Shown here in pieces: positions 23,704-32,210 of a stretch of DNA of 64,000 bases. Positions within the stretch are counted from its first letter, which is position 1; each line of letters begins with the position of its first letter. The DNA lies in assembly GCA_046262315.1 (NCBI GenBank), contig JBHEMZ010000115.1, positions 1 to 64,000 of the forward strand. The letters are read 5' to 3'. Origin of the DNA: JACVRM01 sp046262315. Lineage in GTDB: Bacteria > Actinomycetota > Thermoleophilia > Gaiellales > Gaiellaceae. A model generated the notes under the pieces. That model was given only the letters and a program-made list of their open reading frames with translations, made no database searches and was not told the origin of the DNA. Both the position numbers and the translations under genes were made by a program.

Positions 23704-24909
23704 CTAGCCGGCGAGAATGCCGGTGACGTACATCGTCGCGACGCCGGCGAGGAAGCCGCCGAGCGCGTGCGGCGATCCCAGTCCTCCCGGGAGACGCGCG
23801 GACACGTAGCGCGCAACCTCGAAGACGACCTCGAGCGCCGCGCCGGCTGCGGCGGCGAAGAAGACGACGCCGAGCACGTCGCTCGTCACGAAACCTCCGA
23901 GCCAGCCTCCGGCAATTGTCGGCGCGCCGGCGATGAGCACGAGCGCCGCCAGCCGCGCCCGGCTCGCCGGCTGCCGGCCCTCCGCGATCGGCGCGGCGAT
24001 GCCGAGCCCCTCGGTGACGTTGTGGATCATGAAGCCGACGATCAGGAAGGTGCCGAGCGTCAGCTCGCCGAGCGAGAAGGACGAGCCGATCGCGAGCCCC
24101 TCGCCGAAGTTGTGCAGGCCGATGCCGACGGCGACGAGCGTCGCGAGCGCGACCCCGCCGACCGCGGCGCTGCCGCCGCCCTCGCGCCCGCCCAGCGTGC
24201 GCGAGAGGAACGTGAGCGTCAGGTAGCTGACCGATAGCCCGAGCAGGACGAGCCCGAACCCGCCGAGCCCGCTCGGCAGCGCCGCCTGGAGCGTGAGCGC
24301 TTCCGAGAGCGCTTCCACGGCCAGGAAGGAGAGCAGTCCGGCGGTGAAGGCCATGAAGGCGCCGAGCCACTTCGGCGCGGCCGTGCGCAGCGACGGCAGC
24401 CAGAGCATCCCGAGCGCCACCGGCAGCACGCCGACGAGCAGGCCGACGATCGTGTAGCCGAGGATGCTGGAGCCGGACGGTCCGGGAGTCTCCACCGCGG
24501 CGGCGATCTGCTCTGTCGTCTGGATGCCGGTCGAGCTCGTCACGCCAACCGAGATCGGCTCGTCCTCCACCCAGTCGTAATTGACCGTGATCGTGCTCGA
24601 GCGCAGGCGGCCGAGCGTCTCGGGCCCATCCAGCTCGAAGGGCACGATCGCGTCGTCGACGGTGACCGAGCCGATCGTCAGGTCGTCGGCCTGGGGGTTC
24701 GTGACGCGGATGCGGATCTCGCCCGGCTCGAACTCAACGCGGCGGATGTCGAACTCGTCCACGGGCGGCGGATTCGCGCCGAGGAGCTCCGTCAGCGTCG
24801 TGCCACTCGCGCTGAACGCCGACACTGCCCCCACGAGCAGCACGACGGGGACGAGCGCCCAGAGCCGCCAGCGCATGCTCCGTCGCCGTTCAGCCGCCGC
24901 CGTGGCCAT
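23704..24909 (-). CDS. ZIP-family metal transporter with extracytoplasmic domain
   Basis: A 401-residue protein. Residues about 12-34 form a membrane anchor, and residues about 40-145 a beta-rich outer domain (FDIRRVEFEPGEIRIRVTN). From about 150 onward come eight membrane segments of the ZIP family, with the metal-site motifs HNFGEGLAIG and HNVTEGLGIA in helices IV and V. ZIPs move Zn, Fe or Mn into the cytoplasm. Its ATG overlaps the stop of the multicopper oxidase gene, so the two are co-translated, and a DtxR-family gene lies divergently upstream. The outer beta domain is unusual for the family and may receive metal from the oxidase. Confidence 0.85.
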   Translation of the reverse strand: MATAAAERRRSMRWRLWALVPVVLLVGAVSAFSASGTTLTELLGANPPPVDEFDIRRVEFEPGEIRIRVTNPQADDLTIGSVTVDDAIVPFELDGPETLGRLRSSTITVNYDWVEDEPISVGVTSSTGIQTTEQIAAAVETPGPSGSSILGYTIVGLLVGVLPVALGMLWLPSLRTAAPKWLGAFMAFTAGLLSFLAVEALSEALTLQAALPSGLGGFGLVLLGLSVSYLTLTFLSRTLGGREGGGSAAVGGVALATLVAVGIGLHNFGEGLAIGSSFSLGELTLGTFLIVGFMIHNVTEGLGIAAPIAEGRQPASRARLAALVLIAGAPTIAGGWLGGFVTSDVLGVVFFAAAAGAALEVVFEVARYVSARLPGGLGSPHALGGFLAGVATMYVTGILAG

Positions 24910-25907
24910 CAGTCGACGACGTCGAAGAAGCCCATCCAGCCGAGCTCGGTGAACTCGGACTGGTGCGCGTGGAACATGAACTTGCCCGTGTTGGAGAAGT
25001 CGATCTCGATGATTCCGCGCTGGCCCTGGGTCAGCATCACCGTGTCCGTGTACTCGAAGAAGTCGGTCGAGCCGGTCGGGTAGTAGCGGAAGAAGTCGCC
25101 GTGCAGGTGGAACGAGTTGATCAGGTCGAACTCGGTCAGGTTGGCGATGTAGATGCGCACGGTGCGTGAGCGCCGCACGCGGATCGGGTACTTGGCGTAG
25201 TAGAAGGCGAGACCGTTGACGGTGTAAAAGTTGTTCTCGCCGTCGCCGTCGGTGTCGTAGCCGTTCATCACCATCACGAGCTCCTGCGCGGGCTTGCGGG
25301 GCTTCGGCGGGTCGATGATGAACGCGCCGTAGAGACCCTTGTGAATGTGCTTTTTGAGCGGCGTCGAGTGACAGTGGTAGAGGTGCATGCCGTACGGCCG
25401 CGCCGGAAACTCGTACGTGAACGTGCGCCCGGGGTGGACGACCTCGAAGACCCCGTCCATGTTCGCCGGGTGGATCCCGTGGAAGTGGATCGTGTGCGGG
25501 TGTGCGCCCCCGTTGACGAACTTGACCTTCAGCAGGTCGCCCTCGGTGGCGCGAATGATCGGTCCCGGCACGGTGCCGCCGTAGGTCCAGGCCGGAAAGG
25601 TAACGCCCTTCGCAACCTCGATCTCGCGATCCACCGCGACCAGTTCGTACTCGCGTACTCGACCCGGCTGGTGGGGAAGCGCCGGCGCCGGCGCGAGCAG
25701 CGCATCCAGCGCATGAGGGCCGCCGGGCGCCGGTACCTCGTCGCCGATCATGGCGGCGTGACCGTGTTCACCGTGCTCCTTCGGCGCATGGCTGCCGGCG
25801 TGTCCGGCATCCGCTTCTCCCGGCCACCCAAGCCGTGCCGCGGGCACAGCGGCGGCAAGGCCGGCTGCTCCTGCGAGCAGCTTCTTACGGGTGAAAGGTT
25901 TAGACAT
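24909..25907 (-). CDS. Exported multicopper oxidase
   Basis: A 332-residue cupredoxin-repeat oxidase. The N-terminus (FTRKKLLAGAAGLAAA) resembles a Tat or Sec signal, followed by a His-rich spacer (HAPKEHGEHGHAA). Copper ligands are seen in HTIHFHG, HLYHCHSTP, SFHLHGDFF and the C-terminal FMFHAHQSEF, enough for the T1 and trinuclear sites. Length fits the two-domain or nitrite-reductase-like small group. Linked to a ZIP importer and a DtxR-type repressor, it could oxidise Fe(II), Mn(II) or Cu(I) outside the cell. Which metal cannot be deduced from sequence. Confidence 0.85.
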   Translation of the reverse strand: MSKPFTRKKLLAGAAGLAAAVPAARLGWPGEADAGHAGSHAPKEHGEHGHAAMIGDEVPAPGGPHALDALLAPAPALPHQPGRVREYELVAVDREIEVAKGVTFPAWTYGGTVPGPIIRATEGDLLKVKFVNGGAHPHTIHFHGIHPANMDGVFEVVHPGRTFTYEFPARPYGMHLYHCHSTPLKKHIHKGLYGAFIIDPPKPRKPAQELVMVMNGYDTDGDGENNFYTVNGLAFYYAKYPIRVRRSRTVRIYIANLTEFDLINSFHLHGDFFRYYPTGSTDFFEYTDTVMLTQGQRGIIEIDFSNTGKFMFHAHQSEFTELGWMGFFDVVD

Positions 25908-25935
25908 GGCTAAAATTAAGTTTAGTGAAGCTTAG
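25899..25935. promoter_or_regulatory. DtxR/MntR-type operator with 11-base phased half-sites
   Basis: Half-sites occur at TTTAG (25899), CTAAA (25910), TTTAG (25921) and CTTAG (25931, off-phase by one). This gives TTTAG-N6-CTAAA and CTAAA-N6-TTTAG, two overlapping perfect dyads. They cover both the ATG of the multicopper oxidase and the GTG of the DtxR gene, which are only 17 bases apart. Bound repressor would block both genes. The layout leaves no room for leaders, so the starts may be leaderless or read from inside the neighbour. Confidence 0.65.
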
Positions 25936-26575
25936 CCATGCCGCGCAGGATTACCTCAAGGAGATCTACAAGCTCCAGACGGCCACGGGCCGGGCCACGA
26001 CGACGGCGCTAGCCGAGCGCCTGGGCGTCGCCCCGCCCTCGGTCTCGGCGATGCTGAAGAAGCTCGCCGCCCTGGGCCTGGCGGAGCATGAGCGTTACCG
26101 TGGCGCGGTGCTGACGGTGCGTGGTCGGGCGATCGCGATCGAGATGATTCGCCACCACCGGCTGCTCGAGCAGTACCTGTCGAAGACGCTCGGCATGGGC
26201 ATTGACGAGCTCCACGCGGAGGCTGACCGGCTCGAGCACGCGCTCTCCGAGGAGCTCGAGGCGCGCATCGACGAGTCGCTGGGCTTCCCGACGCACGATC
26301 CGCACGGCGACCCGATCCCCGACGCACGGCTGCGGCTGGAGCGGCAGGACGTCCGTCCCGTGACCGAGCTCCTCGTCGGCGAGCGCTCCGTCGTGGTGCG
26401 CGTGCCTGACGGCGACCCGCAGCTTCTGCGCTACCTGGCGGAGCTCGGCCTGGTGCCCGACGCCGAGCTCGAGCTCGCGGAGTCGGCGCCGTTCGGGGGC
26501 CCGCTCACGCTGCGGGTCGGCGGCTCCGAGCGCGCCATCTCGCGGGAGCTCGGCGCCCGCATCGGCGTTCGCTGA
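25925..26575 (+). CDS. DtxR/MntR-family metal-dependent repressor
   Basis: A 216-residue protein. Residues about 2-62 form the winged helix (DYLKEIYKLQ...TTTALAERLGVAPPSVSAMLKKL). Residues about 63-140 form the dimerisation and metal-binding domain with HHRLLEQYL and HALSEELEARI. Residues about 145-216 form an SH3/FeoA-like domain. It senses Fe(II) or Mn(II). It starts with GTG inside the predicted operator, so autorepression together with the multicopper oxidase-ZIP pair is likely. The CDF exporter gene follows in the same direction after 26 bases and may be in the same transcript. Confidence 0.9.
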   Translation: MKLSHAAQDYLKEIYKLQTATGRATTTALAERLGVAPPSVSAMLKKLAALGLAEHERYRGAVLTVRGRAIAIEMIRHHRLLEQYLSKTLGMGIDELHAEADRLEHALSEELEARIDESLGFPTHDPHGDPIPDARLRLERQDVRPVTELLVGERSVVVRVPDGDPQLLRYLAELGLVPDAELELAESAPFGGPLTLRVGGSERAISRELGARIGVR

Positions 26576-26601
26576 CTCGCGTCCCGATCTAGCCTGTCCG
26601 T

Positions 26602-27948
26602 GTGACCCCGCAGCGTCGGACGGCTCTCGTCTCCGTGTTCGCCGCTGCGCTGCTCGTGGCGATCAAGCTGGCCGCGGGCGTGGCGAGCGGCAGCCTCGGC
26701 CTGATCTCCGAAGCGATCCATTCCGGCACCGACCTCGTTGCGGCGCTGCTCACCTTCTTCGCGGTGGGCGTCGCCGGCCGTCCCGCCGACCGCGGCCACC
26801 CGTACGGGCACGGCAAGGCGGATCACGTCGCGGCCCTCGGGGAGGCCGCGGTGCTCGCGTTGGCGAGTCTCGTGATCGCCGGAGAGGCATTTTCGCGGCT
26901 GCTCGGCGCCTCCGAGCCCGACGTGCACGCCTCGGCCTACACGTTCGCGGTCGTCGGCGTTGTGCTCGCGGTGGATGCAGGGCGCACGCTGGTGTCGTTC
27001 CGGGCGGGGAGGCGCTACCGCAGCGCCGCCCTGGTCGCCAACGCTCTCCACTTCGCCAGCGACTTCGCGGGCACGCTCGCCGTCCTCGTCGGGCTACTGC
27101 TCGTGCAGGCGGGACACCCGAACGGCGACTCGGCGGCGGCGCTCTTCGTGGCTGCGCTCGTGCTCGTCGCTGCGGGCCGGATCGCCCGCGTCAACGTGGA
27201 CGTGCTGATGGATCGCGCTCCCGCGGGTGCCGAGGACGCTGCGCGGCGAGCCATCGCGGCGCTCGACCCGCCGGTCGAGCTGCGCCGCCTGCGGCTACGC
27301 CAAGCGGGCGGTAGGCACTTCGCCGACGTCGTGATCGGCGTGTCACCTGGCGAGGCGGTCGCGCAGGGCCACGCGGCCGCGGACGCCGTCGAGGAGGCGC
27401 TGGAGCGTGCCTTGCCGGAGAGTGACGTGGTCGTGCACGTCGAGCCGGCCGCGGAACAGGCAGTGCTCCGCGAGCGCGCCCAGGCGGCCGCGCTGACCGT
27501 CCCCCGTGTGCGCGAGGTTCACAACGTCAGCGTTCTCGAGCTCGAGGGCGGCGTGGAGATTTCGCTGCACCTGAAACTCCCGGGTGACCTGTCTCTCAAC
27601 GAGGCGCACCAGGCTGCGACGGCGGTCGAACGCGCGATCGAAAAGGCGGTCCCGGCCGCGCGCGCGGTGCACACGCACATCGAGCCGCTGCACGAGGCGG
27701 CGGCTGGACGCGCCGCGACCGCCGGCCCGGCAGAGGCGGTTGCGAGCGTGGTCGCTGAAGCCACAGGGGCGGCGCCGCGCGAGGTGCGCTTCCTCGAGAC
27801 GGGCCGCGGGCTCGTCGTCTACGTGACGGTGGGGCTCGATCCGGCCACGCCGCTAGCGGAGGCGCACGCGCGGGCGAGCGCGGTGGAGGAGCGCATCCGC
27901 ACGGCGCTCCCTACGATCGCGGACGTCGTGGTGCACACCGAGCCCTAG
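26602..27948 (+). CDS. Cation diffusion facilitator with three C-terminal domains
   Basis: A 448-residue CDF exporter. Six membrane helices cover residues about 8-200 with the metal sites in AIHSGTDLVAAL (H/D) and ALHFASDFAGTL (HxxxD), plus GHPYGHGKADH. Instead of one, the cytoplasmic tail carries three tandem ferredoxin-like dimerisation units: about 205-280, 290-355 and 365-448, each ending in a V(V/H)xHxEP motif. It exports Zn, Mn or Fe in exchange for protons. Being just downstream of the DtxR gene, it completes the metal homeostasis block. Its stop shares CTAG with the convergent glycosyltransferase. Confidence 0.88.
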   Translation: MTPQRRTALVSVFAAALLVAIKLAAGVASGSLGLISEAIHSGTDLVAALLTFFAVGVAGRPADRGHPYGHGKADHVAALGEAAVLALASLVIAGEAFSRLLGASEPDVHASAYTFAVVGVVLAVDAGRTLVSFRAGRRYRSAALVANALHFASDFAGTLAVLVGLLLVQAGHPNGDSAAALFVAALVLVAAGRIARVNVDVLMDRAPAGAEDAARRAIAALDPPVELRRLRLRQAGGRHFADVVIGVSPGEAVAQGHAAADAVEEALERALPESDVVVHVEPAAEQAVLRERAQAAALTVPRVREVHNVSVLELEGGVEISLHLKLPGDLSLNEAHQAATAVERAIEKAVPAARAVHTHIEPLHEAAAGRAATAGPAEAVASVVAEATGAAPREVRFLETGRGLVVYVTVGLDPATPLAEAHARASAVEERIRTALPTIADVVVHTEP

Positions 27949-28928
27949 GTGCCCGCGAGCCGTCGATAGAGGTCGAGCAGGCGTTCGCCGACCGTATCCA
28001 GGTCATGGACGCGCTCGACGTACGCGCGGCTCTCGGCGCCGATGCGGCGGCGTTCCTCAGCTGAGTCCACGAGCGGGCGGAGCGCCTCTACCAGCGTTTC
28101 CTTCGTCGCGCGCACGAGTGGGACGCGCACGCCGAACGCCTCCTCGGTGCGGCGCAGCGCCTCGTCGTGGAGGTAGGTCACGACCGGCTTGCCGAGTGCC
28201 ATGGCCTCGATCGCGAAGAGCCCGTACCAGCCGGCGTTCAGCTGGTCGATCACGATGTCGGCGCCCTCGTACCGGCGCCGTGCCTCCTCGTGGGGCAGGC
28301 CCTCGACGATCTCCAACTCGACGTTCAGCTCCGCGCAGGCCGCGACGATGTGCTCGGTGCCCTTGCGGCGGCGGCTCGACGGCGCGTGGAACACGACGGG
28401 CCGGGGGCGGTTGGACGGGGGGACGGGCGTGTAGCGGTCGAGGTCGATGCCCGCCGGTATGACTGCGGCCTCGGGCACCCAGCGGATCGCGTCGTAGGAG
28501 CCGACCACCTGCGCGTCGGCCCGGCGTCCGTAGGCGAGCTCGGCGGGAGTCTTGCCGCGGATGTCGGAGCCCACGAAATGGAAGACCGAATGCTTGCGGA
28601 GCGCACGCAGGATCGGGAACTGCACCGACTTGGGCACCAGCGTGAGTCCGAAGTAGAAGTGGAAGACGTCCGTGCGCGGGAGCAGTCGCGCGAGCGCGCG
28701 CCACTGCACGGCCTGGCGGGCGAGGAACCCGTCAGGCCTGCGGAGGTCGACGTCGGCGTCAGGGTGGAAGCGGCCGCGGTTGAAGACGACGAGCTTGGCG
28801 TCGACGCCGAGCCGCCGGAGCGCCTGGACGTTGTTCCAAGGAACGCCCGCCACGTTGAGGGGGCAGTGCACGACTCGGAGCGGCTCGTTCGTGCGTCCCG
28901 CGCGCCGGCCCTGTGGAGCGATCGTCAC
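27945..28928 (-). CDS. Family 4 glycosyltransferase
   Basis: A 327-residue GT-B enzyme. The N-terminal half has VVHCPLNVAGVPWNNVQALRRLG and FHFVGSD; the C-terminal nucleotide-sugar site has VVFHAPSSRRRKGTEHI and DIVIDQLNAGWYGLFAIEAMALGKPVVTYLH, the E-x7-E signature of GT4. It retains the configuration of the donor sugar. It is separated by 137 bases from the upstream five-gene operon on the same strand and may be its last member. Donor and acceptor are unknown. Confidence 0.85.
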   Translation of the reverse strand: MTIAPQGRRAGRTNEPLRVVHCPLNVAGVPWNNVQALRRLGVDAKLVVFNRGRFHPDADVDLRRPDGFLARQAVQWRALARLLPRTDVFHFYFGLTLVPKSVQFPILRALRKHSVFHFVGSDIRGKTPAELAYGRRADAQVVGSYDAIRWVPEAAVIPAGIDLDRYTPVPPSNRPRPVVFHAPSSRRRKGTEHIVAACAELNVELEIVEGLPHEEARRRYEGADIVIDQLNAGWYGLFAIEAMALGKPVVTYLHDEALRRTEEAFGVRVPLVRATKETLVEALRPLVDSAEERRRIGAESRAYVERVHDLDTVGERLLDLYRRLAGT

Positions 28929-29065
28929 GCTCTTTCCACGGTGACATCACACACGCGTGCGCGTCTGCGCCGTACCCTCACTCCACTGACCCCTTCTGGG
29001 AGGGTGGGGGGTGGTGGGTGGGGACCCGGTGCCCGGTCCACCGCCGGCTGCACGGATGCCCGCCG

Positions 29066-30091
29066 TCACTCGTCCCACTCCACCTGGTCGAAGTAGCGGA
29101 GCGCCCTCCGCGTCGGCCGGATGCGCGGCGCGTACGCGGCGAGGTCGTCGTCCGACAGCTCCCCCAAAGCGTGTCTGACCCCGAGCCACGGCAGGTTGAG
29201 GTCCTCCTGGTAGACGATCGTCGAGATGCGCGGGTTGATCTCGATCACATGCTCGCCCACGAGCTGGATGTTGAAGAAATGATCGAGGCTGAGCTCCTCG
29301 ACGATGCGGGCGGCGACGTCCATGAGCCCCGGGTCGTCCAGCGTCTCGAAGTACATGGCGAGCCCGGCGCGCATCGACTCACGCGTCTTCGGATGCCCGA
29401 GCACGACGCGTCCGCCGCGAGCGATCCCGTCGACCGTCCGCTCGCGGCCTGTCGCGAGCTCCATGACGAGCAGCTCGGTGCTCTCGTCGTCGCCGAGCAG
29501 CTCCACGAGCTCTTCGAGGCGGATCGCCTCCGCGACGCCCGGACGGTTCGTGAGCAGCTGCTCGCGGCGGTCGGCCGACGCCGAGATGACACGGAAGCCG
29601 CGCGAGCCCGAGGAGAAAACCGGCTTCATGCAGACGTCCTCGCCGGGGTAACCGAGCTCGCGCGCGGCCGCGGCCAGAGCCTCGCCGCCGCGCACGCGCC
29701 GCCAGGCCGGCCCGCGCACGCCGATGCGGTCGAGCAGCGCGTACGTCTCGGCCTTGTCGTTCGAGCGGCGCACCGCCTCGGGCGAGGAGACCAGCACCGC
29801 CACTCCCTCGAAGCGCTCCCGCGCCTCCGCGAGCGCGAGCAGGTCGAATGACGACTGCGGTAGCACGGCATCCACGCCTTCCTGCCGGCAGAGCTCGAAC
29901 AGCGTGTTCGCGAATGTCGGGTCCGAGCCTGCGGGCACGACGTGGAACGCGTCGCAGAGGTGCCGGCCGATCGAGCGCGGCGACATGTCAGTTCCCACCA
30001 CTCGGACACGCCGCTCGCCGTTCTCGCGCAGCCCTCCCACGAGCGCGGCCGTGCCGGGCGCGCCCGAGGCGGACACCAGCACGGTCGTCAC
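29066..30091 (-). CDS. ATP-grasp ligase (carbamoyl-phosphate-synthase-large-chain-like)
   Basis: A 341-residue ATP-grasp protein with an N-terminal nucleotide-binding-like pre-domain (TTVLVSASGAPGTAALVGGLREN), substrate/ATP segments CMKPVFSSGSRGFR and ELLVMELATGRERTVDGIA, and metal ligands in FFNIQLVGEHVIEINPRIST. It should join a carboxylate to an amine or similar through an acyl phosphate. GTG 30091 overlaps the methyltransferase stop (GTGA); the longer frame upstream lies inside that gene. It is one of four ATP-grasp genes in the glycan locus, and could attach an amino acid to a sugar. Confidence 0.82.
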   Translation of the reverse strand: MTTVLVSASGAPGTAALVGGLRENGERRVRVVGTDMSPRSIGRHLCDAFHVVPAGSDPTFANTLFELCRQEGVDAVLPQSSFDLLALAEARERFEGVAVLVSSPEAVRRSNDKAETYALLDRIGVRGPAWRRVRGGEALAAAARELGYPGEDVCMKPVFSSGSRGFRVISASADRREQLLTNRPGVAEAIRLEELVELLGDDESTELLVMELATGRERTVDGIARGGRVVLGHPKTRESMRAGLAMYFETLDDPGLMDVAARIVEELSLDHFFNIQLVGEHVIEINPRISTIVYQEDLNLPWLGVRHALGELSDDDLAAYAPRIRPTRRALRYFDQVEWDE

Positions 30092-30777
30092 TTGACGACG
30101 AGCGAGAGCTTCGGGCCGATCGCCCTCGGCTCGCGGCCGACCTCGCGCACGAATTCGTCCCACGCCGGGTTCAGCGTCACGTCGTCCGCCGCCAGCGCGC
30201 CGCCCTCGCGCAGCGGGGTCCACGCGGTGTGGAACTCGAAGCTCATGCACTCGTACGAGTGCTCGCTGTCGTGCATGAAGAAGTCGATCGGGCCGATGCG
30301 CTCGAGCAGCGGCGGCAGCACGTCCTGGCTGCGGCCGAGCGTGAGCTGCCAGCGGTCGCGCAGGTGCTCGGGCACCATCCAACCCGGCTCCTTGCCCGCC
30401 GGGATGACCGCGCCGCCCTTGCCGTCCCAGAAGGTGCCGGGTGCGTACTCCTCGCCGGCGATCTCCGGCAGGTCGACCGAGTGCAGCTCGCCTGCACCGT
30501 TGCGCTCGAGCGCAAGCAGCAGGAACGCCGTCGAGACGCCGTTGCAGACGCCGGTCTCGACCGCCACGCCCGGGCTTAGGTCGCGCAGGAGGCCGTAGAG
30601 GCTCAGCCCCTCGCCGTAGCCGTCGCGCCCGGTTGCGCGCCCTGTGTTGTAGCGCTGACCTCGGAGCGTCTCGCCCTTGACGTTCTCCCAGAAAGACGCG
30701 GCCTGGCCCTCGAGATGCTGGATGAGGCCACTCTCGCGCACCTCGTCCTCGTAGCGTTCGAGCGTCGTCGCGGTCAC
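30088..30777 (-). CDS. SAM-dependent methyltransferase (Methyltransf_24 type)
   Basis: A 229-residue class I methyltransferase. Motif I is VAVETGVCNGVSTAFLLLALE near residue 70, followed by LHSVDLPE, and IDFFMHDSEHSYECMSFEF marks the family near the cephalosporin-hydroxylase/Methyltransf_24 group. It probably methylates a sugar or hydroxyl of the glycan. GTG 30777 overlaps the flippase stop. It belongs to an operon read from 34065 down to 29066 in which each gene overlaps the next by 4 bases. Confidence 0.8.
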   Translation of the reverse strand: MTATTLERYEDEVRESGLIQHLEGQAASFWENVKGETLRGQRYNTGRATGRDGYGEGLSLYGLLRDLSPGVAVETGVCNGVSTAFLLLALERNGAGELHSVDLPEIAGEEYAPGTFWDGKGGAVIPAGKEPGWMVPEHLRDRWQLTLGRSQDVLPPLLERIGPIDFFMHDSEHSYECMSFEFHTAWTPLREGGALAADDVTLNPAWDEFVREVGREPRAIGPKLSLVVK

Positions 30778-32210
30778 CCGGACGGCATCGTAGTCAGCCG
30801 CAGCCGGCGGAGCTCCTCCGGGAGGTAGAAGCCGAGCGGCAGCAGTGCTAGCGGGTACGCGACCACGATCGCGATCGCTGCTGGGAGCGGGAGGTCGAAC
30901 ACGCGCACGACGATCGTCAGCGCCACCGCGGTCGCGGCGGCGACGCCCACACGCCGCCACTGGTACGGCACCGTGAACACGCGCTGCGCCTTCCACGCCA
31001 TGCCGAGGAACAGCGTCGCGTACGCGCCGATGGTGGCCACGGCCGCCCCCATCATCCCGTAGGGCGGGATGAGCGCCACGTTCAGCGCCACGTTCACAAC
31101 CGCCGCCACGCCTGTGACCACCCAGTTCGAGCGCGTCCGCCGGGCGCGGCCGATGCCGATCACGACGACGATGTAGGCGCCGAACGCGACGGCGGCGAAC
31201 GCGAGCGGCGGGACCACGCGCTCCGCGGCGTAGAATTCCGGCTGCGTCAGGAGCCGCACCAGCCAGGGCGCGAGCGCGCTCACCGCGAGCGCGAGCCAGG
31301 AGGTGGCGAAGACGATGTACGTCAGCACGAACGCGTACGTCCGCTTCGCCTCCGCGTCGTCGTCGATCGAGTAGGCGAAGGCCGGCCACGCCGTGCGAAA
31401 CGCGGCCAGGAAGAGCACGATGGCGGATGCAACCCGCACGCCGACCGAGTACACGCCCACCTCGCGTGCGCCGGACAGCTTCACCAGGAAGAAGCGGTCG
31501 CTGAAGTTGAGCACCCACAGGAAGAGCCCCGAGGGCACGAGCGGCATGCCGAAGCGATTCATCTCGCGGAAGAGGCCGCGATCGAACTCGAGCCCGAGCT
31601 GCTCGCGGCGGTAAGCGAGCAGGCCCGCGTAGACGATGAGTGTGCCGGTGAAGTTGCCGACGATCACGCCGATCGGCCCCGCGTCGAGGGCGACGACGAG
31701 CACGAGCGTGGCGCCGACCGTGACGGCAAGGTTCACGAGCGTGGCCAGCAGGTACGAGGTCGACCGCTGTTCGACGCGGAAGAGCGCGGTGAGCTGCTCA
31801 TAGTTGATCGCAGCCCAGAGGCCGACGAACGCCGCGCGCACGAGGTTCGCGTGCTCCAACGCGCCGAACAGCAGGCACGAGATCGGTTCCGCGAGCACGA
31901 GCCCTGCCAGCAGGCCCGCTGTCGCGCTCGTCATCGTGAACCAGAACGACGTGCGTACGACGCGCCGCCGTGCGGCGTCGCCCGGCTCGTCGAAGTAGAA
32001 GCGGAAGAACGCGCTCTTGACGCCTGCGGCGAGCAGTACCGTGAGCACGGTGGAAAGGGCGATCAGCGTCTCGATCAGCCCGTAGTCCTCCGGGCTTAGG
32101 TAGCGCGTGTAGACCGGGAGCAGCAGGACAGCGATGAAGCGCGAGACGAGCGTCCCGAAGCCGTAGATCGCCGAGTGCTTGGCCAGCTCGCGGATTCGTC
32201 CGGCGATCAC
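30774..32210 (-). CDS. Wzx-type polysaccharide flippase
   Basis: A 478-residue MOP/MATE-superfamily protein with about 14 membrane segments, starting IRELAKHSAIYGFGTLVSRFIAVLLLPVYTRYLSPEDYG, the standard opening of lipid-linked oligosaccharide flippases. It would move an undecaprenyl-linked repeat unit across the membrane. It is preceded by the deacetylase-like gene and followed by the methyltransferase gene, both by 4-base overlaps, which places glycan assembly and export in one transcript. Confidence 0.9.
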   Translation of the reverse strand: MIAGRIRELAKHSAIYGFGTLVSRFIAVLLLPVYTRYLSPEDYGLIETLIALSTVLTVLLAAGVKSAFFRFYFDEPGDAARRRVVRTSFWFTMTSATAGLLAGLVLAEPISCLLFGALEHANLVRAAFVGLWAAINYEQLTALFRVEQRSTSYLLATLVNLAVTVGATLVLVVALDAGPIGVIVGNFTGTLIVYAGLLAYRREQLGLEFDRGLFREMNRFGMPLVPSGLFLWVLNFSDRFFLVKLSGAREVGVYSVGVRVASAIVLFLAAFRTAWPAFAYSIDDDAEAKRTYAFVLTYIVFATSWLALAVSALAPWLVRLLTQPEFYAAERVVPPLAFAAVAFGAYIVVVIGIGRARRTRSNWVVTGVAAVVNVALNVALIPPYGMMGAAVATIGAYATLFLGMAWKAQRVFTVPYQWRRVGVAAATAVALTIVVRVFDLPLPAAIAIVVAYPLALLPLGFYLPEELRRLRLTTMPSG

